The notes beneath the pieces are model-generated. The model had not been told where the DNA came from. It did no database searches and saw nothing but the letters and a program-made list of their open reading frames with translations. The translations under genes were made by a program, and so were the position numbers. 11,952 nt of DNA from JBAYJY01 sp041664945 (GTDB taxonomy: Bacteria > UBP15 > UBA6099): positions 1 to 11,952 of the forward strand of contig JBAYJY010000140.1 of assembly GCA_041664945.1 (NCBI GenBank), written 5' to 3'. Positions 7,153 to 11,952 of the stretch are shown here, one piece after another. Within the stretch, counting starts at the first letter, position 1; every line of letters begins with the position of its first letter.

Positions 7153-8130
7153 TCAACACAAATGGCAGGCTGCGAAATGGCCGGGGCTTATTTCACGCAA
7201 TTCCGGAATCTCCACATCGCAACGGTCAACGCGTTTCGAACATCGTTTGGCGAAATCGCATCCGGGATTCGCTGTGTCCGGGCTCGGCACATCGCCCGTA
7301 AGTATGATGCGGCGCCGCTTTGCTTCAACTTCAGGATCAGGAATCGGCACCGCGGAAAGCAGCGCCAGCGTATATGGATGCAGCGCGTGATCGTAAATCC
7401 CGGCAGACGGCGCGAGTTCCACTATCTTCCCAAGGTACATAACCGCAACGCGGTCGCTTATATGCTTCACAACGCTTAAGTCGTGCGCTATGAACAGGTA
7501 GCTGAATCCGAATTGATTCTGAAGATCGTCGAGAAGATTGATGATCTGCGCGCGGATTGAAACATCGAGGGCGCTTACCGGCTCGTCGCATATCACTATC
7601 GCCGGATTGACGGCAAGCGCGCGCGCGATTCCGATCCTCTGCCGCTGGCCGCCGCTGAACTCATGCGGATACCGGTTGATGAACCGTTCGTCCAAACCTA
7701 CCGTTTCGAGCAGTTCCCCTACCCGGACGCGCATCTCGCGCCCGCGCATCAGCCCGAAACATTCTATCGGCTCCGCGATAATCTGCCCGACAGTCATGCG
7801 GGGATTGAGAGATGCGTACGGATCCTGATATATCACCTGTAATTTGCGGTATATAAGCCTGAGGCTTTCGCCTTCAAGCTTCGCGAGGTTTTTCCCTTCA
7901 AAGAAAATATCGCCCGACGTCGGCCTGTTTAGTTGCAATATAGCTTTGGCCGTCGTGCTTTTCCCGCAACCGCTTTCGCCGACGAGGCCTAGAGTTTCGC
8001 CCTTCGCCAGATCGAACGAAACTCCGTTCACGGCGCGAATGTAACCAACTGTCTTGTTTACAAGTATCCCGCTCGTAATAGGAAAATAGACCTTGATATC
8101 GCGAACGGAGAGAAGGACATTTTCTGCCAT
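7153..8130 (-). CDS. oppF: Oligopeptide/dipeptide ABC transporter ATP-binding protein OppF
   Basis: This is the second ATPase of the peptide importer, powering transport together with OppD at the inner face of the membrane. From the chosen start (325 residues) it shows Walker A GESGCGKS (51-58), the signature FSGGQ (158-162), Walker B IVICDEP with catalytic Glu183, and the switch His216. The Opp/Dpp C-terminal extension carries four spaced cysteines (about 291, 297, 304 and 322) plus a terminal Cys325. The extension begins LTGDVPSP, as usual for OppF/DppF. An ATG 39 bases further upstream (8169) is in frame but would overlap oppD by 37 bases. The start at 8130 is preferred because it lies 2 bases after the oppD stop, has a purine-rich GGGAGGGG 10 bases upstream, and matches the family N-terminus. 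OppF and DppF cannot be told apart reliably from sequence alone. Confidence 0.93.
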   Translation of the reverse strand: MAENVLLSVRDIKVYFPITSGILVNKTVGYIRAVNGVSFDLAKGETLGLVGESGCGKSTTAKAILQLNRPTSGDIFFEGKNLAKLEGESLRLIYRKLQVIYQDPYASLNPRMTVGQIIAEPIECFGLMRGREMRVRVGELLETVGLDERFINRYPHEFSGGQRQRIGIARALAVNPAIVICDEPVSALDVSIRAQIINLLDDLQNQFGFSYLFIAHDLSVVKHISDRVAVMYLGKIVELAPSAGIYDHALHPYTLALLSAVPIPDPEVEAKRRRIILTGDVPSPDTANPGCDFAKRCSKRVDRCDVEIPELREISPGHFAACHLC

Positions 8131-8132
8131 GA

Positions 8133-9122
8133 TCAGCGCGCCCCTCCCGTCTCGATGTTCATCCAGCATGCGATCTCGCGGCCCGGCTCGACTTCAATCA
8201 GCGCAGGGTCCTCCCTGAAGCAGCGTTCCGTGGCCAACGAGCAACGCGGATTGAAATTGCAGCCCGGCGGGTTGTTTATCAGATTGGGCGGCAGGCCCGC
8301 GATCGAATAAAGCCGCTCTTTTTTCTCCGCGTCGAGACGCGGCAACGATTTCAAAAGCGCGAATGTGTATGGGTGCAGCGGCCTTTTAAAGAGTTGATCG
8401 GTAGTCGCCTTCTCGACGATCCTCCCCGCGTACATCACTATGGTTTTCTCGCACATGCCGGCCACGACGCCGAGATCGTGCGTGATTAAAATAATCGCCG
8501 AGCCGGTTTCCTTCTGCAGCCTGTTGAGCAGCTCGAGAATCTGGGCCTGAATTGTGACATCGAGCGCCGTCGTCGGCTCATCTGCGATAAGAATCGCCGG
8601 CCCGCAGGCGAGCGCCATGGCGATCATCACCCGCTGCCTCATTCCGCCGCTGAACTGGTGCGGATAGTCGTGCACTCTTTTTTCAGGCGACGGTATGCCG
8701 ACGCTGTGAAGCAACTCCACCGCCCGCGCGAGCGCCTGTTTGTGCGGCATCCCCTTGTGGATTTCAAGGCCCTCAGTCATCTGGCGGCTGATCCGCAACA
8801 CGGGATTCAAAGACGTCATCGGATCCTGAAATATCACGGCGATCTCGTTTCCGCGAATCTTGCGGAGCTCGCCGCGCGGCATGCCTATGAGTTCGCGGCC
8901 GTTGAACAGCGCCTGCCCGCCGACGATCTTTCCGGGCGGCTGGGGAATCAGGCCGAGATATGACAAATGCGAGACGCTCTTTCCGCAGCCGCTTTCGCCC
9001 ACTATGCCGAGCGTTTTCCCCGCCTGCAGGTCGAACGAAATGCCGTCCACGGCGCGGACGATCCCGTCCGTTGTGTGGAACTGCGTCTTCAGGTCTCTTA
9101 TCGACAATACCGGTTCAGACAT
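8133..9122 (-). CDS. oppD: Oligopeptide/dipeptide ABC transporter ATP-binding protein OppD
   Basis: This 329-residue protein is the first ATPase of the peptide importer. Motifs: Walker A GESGCGKSV (42-50), Q-loop IFQDPMTSLNP (97-107), signature FSGGM (157-161), Walker B ILIADEP with Glu182, D-loop TTALD, and switch His215. The C-terminal extension contains the Opp/Dpp pattern IAGLPPNLINNPPGC and spaced cysteines at 288, 294, 301 and 319, a set linked to a [4Fe-4S] cluster in some peptide-importer ATPases. Length and motif order are normal for OppD/DppD, and it looks intact. The ATG at 9122 follows the oppC stop by 4 bases in the context TAGGAATATG, where AGGA can serve as ribosome binding site, so oppC and oppD are tightly coupled. 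It pairs with OppF encoded just downstream. Confidence 0.95.
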   Translation of the reverse strand: MSEPVLSIRDLKTQFHTTDGIVRAVDGISFDLQAGKTLGIVGESGCGKSVSHLSYLGLIPQPPGKIVGGQALFNGRELIGMPRGELRKIRGNEIAVIFQDPMTSLNPVLRISRQMTEGLEIHKGMPHKQALARAVELLHSVGIPSPEKRVHDYPHQFSGGMRQRVMIAMALACGPAILIADEPTTALDVTIQAQILELLNRLQKETGSAIILITHDLGVVAGMCEKTIVMYAGRIVEKATTDQLFKRPLHPYTFALLKSLPRLDAEKKERLYSIAGLPPNLINNPPGCNFNPRCSLATERCFREDPALIEVEPGREIACWMNIETGGAR

Positions 9123-9126
9123 ATTC

Positions 9127-10065
9127 CTATTTTTGATCCTTCATCTGCGGATCGAGCGCGTCTCGCAGACCGTCTCCTATGAAATTCAGAGAAAATAACG
9201 TTATGGCAAGCGCGAGTCCCGGGAAGATCAGTTGCCACGGATAGACATCAAGCGACTGCCTCCCGTCCGAAGCGAGCGAACCCCAGCTCGCCATCGGCGC
9301 CTGCACTCCAAGCCCGAGAAAACTCAGAAACGCCTCTTCGAGCATTATCGACGGCACTGTCAGGGTCGCGTATACGATAATCGGGCCAAGCAGATTCGGA
9401 ATTACGTGCTTGAAAATTATGCGCGCGGAGCCGGCTCCCGATGTGCGCGCCGCCATTATGTATTCTTTCGCCTTTATCGAGAGCGTTTGCCCTCGCGTTA
9501 TCCGGCTCATCGTCAGCCACTGCACACAGCCGAGTCCGATGAAAAGCAGATATATTTTCTTATCCGCCGGCACTCCCTGAAAAATCACCATCAGAAGTAT
9601 TACCAGAAACATGTATGGAAGCCCGTAGAGCACGTCCACGATGCGCATCATTGCGTTATCGGTCTTGCCGCCGCGAAAGCCGGCGAAAGCGCCGTAGGTC
9701 ACGCCTATGATAATGCTTACGAGAGTCGCGACGAAGCCGACCATCAGCGAAATGCGGCCGCCGTACATGATGCGGGTCAGAAGGTCGCGTCCGAGATGGT
9801 CGGTGCCGAGCCAATAGCGCGCGCATGGCGCGAGGTTCCCGTCAGCGAGATGCGTGTCCTCGAAACCGTATGGCGCAATCCACGGTGTCAGAATCGCCAC
9901 TATCGCTATGAAAATCACGATAATGCCGCCGGCGACAGACATCCGGTTCTTGAGCAGACGCCGCCATGCGTCCTTCCACAGGCTCGTGCCCTTCACGAGT
10001 TGCTTTTCGGAGCCTGTTTCAGCGCCTTGTTGTTTCGATTTGTCTTCCGCCATGCTTGCCATCAT
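9127..10065 (-). CDS. oppC: Oligopeptide/dipeptide ABC transporter permease OppC
   Basis: This inner-membrane permease of 312 residues pairs with OppB to form the peptide channel. It has a polar N-terminal tail (about 1-40), a first membrane helix (about 43-65), the family segment WLGTDHLGRDLLTRIMYGGRIS (85-106), and further helices at roughly 106-130, 148-164, 170-187, 226-247 and 278-298. The ATPase-binding EAA loop is at about 201-224 (EYIMAARTSGAGSARIIFKH). The C-terminus ends GDGLRDALDPQ, as usual for OppC/DppC. An in-frame TAA 9 bases upstream bounds the start region. Met1 (10065), Met2 (10062) and Met5 (10053) are all possible and none has a strong ribosome binding site, so the exact start is uncertain. 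It lies 53 bases after oppB and just before oppD. Confidence 0.94.
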   Translation of the reverse strand: MMASMAEDKSKQQGAETGSEKQLVKGTSLWKDAWRRLLKNRMSVAGGIIVIFIAIVAILTPWIAPYGFEDTHLADGNLAPCARYWLGTDHLGRDLLTRIMYGGRISLMVGFVATLVSIIIGVTYGAFAGFRGGKTDNAMMRIVDVLYGLPYMFLVILLMVIFQGVPADKKIYLLFIGLGCVQWLTMSRITRGQTLSIKAKEYIMAARTSGAGSARIIFKHVIPNLLGPIIVYATLTVPSIMLEEAFLSFLGLGVQAPMASWGSLASDGRQSLDVYPWQLIFPGLALAITLFSLNFIGDGLRDALDPQMKDQK

Positions 10066-10118
10066 TCGCTGTTTTTATTTCTTTTCACGCCCATGCCGCC
10101 GCATTCTTCCGGCCTGCT

Positions 10119-11036
10119 TCATTCATACGAAATTCTCGGATCGAGAAACGCATACAAAATGTCAACGATAATGTTGAATACAATCAGAAATGTGCTGTAA
10201 AGAACTACCGTGCCCATCGTAAGCGTGTAGTCCCTGTTGAGCGCGGACTGAACGAACTCGCGCCCGATTCCGGGAATTCCGGAAATTGTTTCTATGACGA
10301 GCGAGCCGGTGATAATCGCCGCGCCCGCTGGTCCCAGAAATGAAACGACCGGCAGCAGGCCCGCTTTCAGGCTGTGCCGCGTTATGATCAGCCATTCGTA
10401 AAGCCCCTTGGCTCGCGCTGTGCGAATATAATCCTGCCGGACGACTTCCAGCATCCCGGCGCGCGACAACCTCGCGATATACGCCGAATACATCAGCCCA
10501 AGCGCGATCACCGGGTTGACCATCTGCTGCCACGTGCCCCAACCGCTTACGGAAAGAACTTTCAGCTTAATTCCAAATATATAGATCAGAACAGAAAGCA
10601 CGACAAAATTGGGCACGGAAACGCCTATCATGGAAACAGCCATTGAAGCGTAATCAATCGCCGAGTTCTGCCTCAGCGCAGCGATACAGCCCGCCGGAAT
10701 TCCGATCACAAGCGCGAACAGAAGCGCCATCGCGCCGAGCTTCAGCGTGACAGGAAGCCCCGCCGCGATTATCTCGTTGACCGAGCGGTCCTTATATTTG
10801 AAAGACGGGCCGAGATCGCCGTGCGCGAGGTCTTTCATATAATTGAAATATTGTTTCCATAGCGGATCGTCGAGATGATAGCGCGCCTCGATTGACGCCC
10901 TCACTTCTTCAGGCAGCGCCCTGTCTCGCGAGAACGGGCCCCCGGGAGCGAGGCGCATCATGAAAAACGTTATGGTGATGATGACAAGCAGCACCGGAAA
11001 AGCGCCGAGCAGGCGTCGTATTATATATCGAGTCAT
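10119..11036 (-). CDS. oppB: Oligopeptide/dipeptide ABC transporter permease OppB
   Basis: This 305-residue inner-membrane permease forms the translocation pore with OppC. The N-terminus MTRYIIRRLLGAFPVLLVI is the standard OppB/DppB opening, followed by the first helix (about 9-28) and the periplasmic segment with RLAPGGP and the HLDDPLWKQYFNYMKDLAHGDLG pattern (55-77). Further helices lie at about 98-121, 132-156, 173-188, 226-248 and 273-297. The EAA loop is at about 202-225 (DYIRTARAKGLYEWLIITRH), and the protein closes with FLDPRISYE. Length and motifs are complete. GAGG lies 13 bases upstream of the ATG, a somewhat distant ribosome binding site. The gene begins 83 bases after the stop of the shortened substrate-binding protein gene and is the first clearly intact transporter gene in the window. 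Confidence 0.95.
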   Translation of the reverse strand: MTRYIIRRLLGAFPVLLVIITITFFMMRLAPGGPFSRDRALPEEVRASIEARYHLDDPLWKQYFNYMKDLAHGDLGPSFKYKDRSVNEIIAAGLPVTLKLGAMALLFALVIGIPAGCIAALRQNSAIDYASMAVSMIGVSVPNFVVLSVLIYIFGIKLKVLSVSGWGTWQQMVNPVIALGLMYSAYIARLSRAGMLEVVRQDYIRTARAKGLYEWLIITRHSLKAGLLPVVSFLGPAGAAIITGSLVIETISGIPGIGREFVQSALNRDYTLTMGTVVLYSTFLIVFNIIVDILYAFLDPRISYE

Positions 11037-11119
11037 ACTGCGACGAAAACCTCGTAAATCAGTCGTTTGGCCTCTGCATCAGCTAAATAGGCCGTAATTA
11101 CGCGCTTTATCGAAATCAA
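11037..11119 (-). other. oppA-oppB intergenic segment with a 28-codon open extension of the oppA frame
   Basis: After the oppA TAA the same frame stays open for 28 codons and closes at a TGA overlapping the oppB ATG as ATGA, the overlap often seen between coupled operon genes. The extension does not resemble the OppA C-terminus and is short enough to be chance. I see no promoter or U-tract terminator here. The segment may be leftover sequence from the event that removed the 3' part of oppA. Confidence 0.3.
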
Positions 11120-11952
11120 TTATTTCACGTTAACAATGTATCCGGCCTCGCGAAGCAGCGCTCGCGCTTTTTCCGGATTATATTCCTGCCCCTTGATCTG
11201 CGGATACTTCGGCATGATCTGAGGCACGAAAGTGGTTGCGGGCGTCTGCCCTGCCTTTGTGACATATTTGCAGATGTCGGCCTTATTCACGGCGAGGTTG
11301 AGAGCCATGCGCACGCGCTTATCGTTCAGCGGCGCCTTCGTTACATTGAAGCGGTAGAAATATATGCCGAGATACGGCGTGATATGAGCTTCGGGCCATT
11401 TTTTCGCCTTGTCGACATATGTCACCGGTATCGTGTTCATCCAGTCTGTCTGCCCCGCTTCGAACATGTGTATCGAGGAGATATTGTCCTCTATGGTGAA
11501 AATTGTGATTTTCTCAAGTCTCACTTTGGCGGCGTCATAATAGGTCGGACTTTTCACCAGTTCCATATAATCCTTGGGCTTCCACACCTTCAGCGAATAT
11601 GGTCCGTTGGTGACAATATTCTCGGGCCGCGTCCATTTGTCGCCGTATTTCTCAACGCATTTTTTGTTTATCGGCATCGCTGTCTGGAACGCCAGGAGGT
11701 CCAGCCAGTAGTGCGTCGGATATTCGAGCGTTATTTGCAGCGTGTAAGGATCAAGGACCTTCAGGCCGACCTGTTTGAAGTCATACGGTTTTTTCGCGGC
11801 TGTTTCGTCATAATACTTCCGGGCGTTCTTAATATAGAAGAGCTGATAGACATACTCCGAAGCGGTATTCGGTTCCAGCACCCGTTTGAATGTGTAGTAA
11901 AAATCTTCCGCCGTGACCGGATCGCCGTTGCTCCATTTAGCATTCTTGCGCA
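11120..11952 (-). CDS. oppA: Oligopeptide ABC transporter substrate-binding protein OppA (SBP family 5), 5' partial and 3' truncated
   Basis: About 276 residues of an OppA-type extracytoplasmic peptide-binding protein are visible. The frame is open to the window edge and begins with KWSNGDPVTAEDFYYTFKR, followed by ASEYVYQLFYIKNA, a family 5 hallmark. Further matches are DPYTLQITLEYPTHYW, the segment YGDKWTRPENIVTNGPYSLK, and APLNDKRVRMALNLAVNKADI, ending EKARALLREAGY. The signal peptide and N-terminus lie outside the window. A GTG at 11881 is internal, not the start. In OppA proteins the AGY segment is followed by about 160-170 more residues, the rest of the C-terminal lobe and the return to domain I. 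Here it is followed by IVNVK and a stop. Only 83 bases separate this stop from oppB, too few for the missing part in any frame, so a simple frameshift cannot explain it. A deletion, pseudogene or assembly join is likely, and function is doubtful. Confidence 0.85.
   Translation of the reverse strand, partial: RKNAKWSNGDPVTAEDFYYTFKRVLEPNTASEYVYQLFYIKNARKYYDETAAKKPYDFKQVGLKVLDPYTLQITLEYPTHYWLDLLAFQTAMPINKKCVEKYGDKWTRPENIVTNGPYSLKVWKPKDYMELVKSPTYYDAAKVRLEKITIFTIEDNISSIHMFEAGQTDWMNTIPVTYVDKAKKWPEAHITPYLGIYFYRFNVTKAPLNDKRVRMALNLAVNKADICKYVTKAGQTPATTFVPQIMPKYPQIKGQEYNPEKARALLREAGYIVNVK

Noticed and set aside
7105..7479. Plus-strand open frame of 124 codons over the oppF 3' end
   Set aside because: It overlaps the conserved OppF C-terminus on the opposite strand, has no ribosome binding site, and resembles no family.
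8131..8169. Upstream in-frame ATG (8169) as the oppF start
   Set aside because: It would overlap oppD by 37 bases and add 13 residues not typical of the family. The ATG at 8130 has a purine-rich site and a 2-base gap from oppD.
9232..10200. Long + strand open frame of 322 codons opposite oppC and oppB
   Set aside because: It is antisense to two well-supported permease genes, and its product is rich in Arg and His with no recognisable fold. It is a shadow of GC-rich coding sequence.
11879..11881. GTG as the start of the substrate-binding protein
   Set aside because: The frame continues upstream with unmistakable OppA sequence (KWSNGDPVTAEDFYYTFKR) to the window edge.
1..11952. CRISPR array, tRNA/rRNA gene, insertion sequence, phage or defence genes
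   Set aside because: None of the expected signatures (spaced direct repeats, cloverleaf, transposase motifs, terminal inverted repeats) was seen on either strand.

Overview
This window looks like an ordinary chromosomal segment of an uncultivated or little-studied Gram-negative-type bacterium. It has moderate GC content, dense gene packing and clear Shine-Dalgarno sites. It has a large multi-PAS hybrid kinase, a FapA/DUF342 protein and a predicted AlkP-superfamily phosphohydrolase of the COG3379 type, a mix I associate with deltaproteobacterial, Omnitrophota-like or related deep lineages. No marker gene is present, so the phylum cannot be fixed. I see no tRNA, rRNA, CRISPR array, insertion sequence or phage gene.

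Left part (1-5465, + strand): a four-gene signalling cluster. In order it holds the C-terminal part of a hybrid sensor histidine kinase (PAS-PAS-PAS-HisKA-HATPase-REC-REC, cut by the window edge), a single-domain response regulator, a FapA/DUF342 beta-helix protein fused to a CheY-like receiver, and a degenerate receiver fused to an HPt domain. Gaps are 3, 35 and 11 bases, each start has a good ribosome binding site, and the genes are probably co-transcribed. Together they contain the parts of a His-Asp-His-Asp phosphorelay: kinase His341, kinase receivers Asp625 and Asp747, HPt His184, and terminal receivers Asp55 and Asp526. No gene in the cluster has a DNA-binding domain, so the visible output is protein-level, with the FapA-receiver fusion the best candidate effector.

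Right part (5476-11952, - strand): a convergent block separated from the signalling genes by only 10 bases. Read in its own direction it is an oligopeptide/dipeptide ABC transporter operon in the order oppA (partial)-oppB-oppC-oppD-oppF, followed after 75 bases by a cytoplasmic AlkP-superfamily type I phosphodiesterase. The permeases and both ATPases look intact. The substrate-binding protein gene stops about 160-170 codons short of the usual OppA C-terminus, only 83 bases before oppB, so it is either a deletion/pseudogene or an assembly join.

Most worth following are the phosphorelay ending in a FapA-receiver fusion, the HPt protein whose receiver has a glutamate at the phosphoacceptor position, and the shortened oppA. 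There is no stretch longer than 300 bases without a gene.
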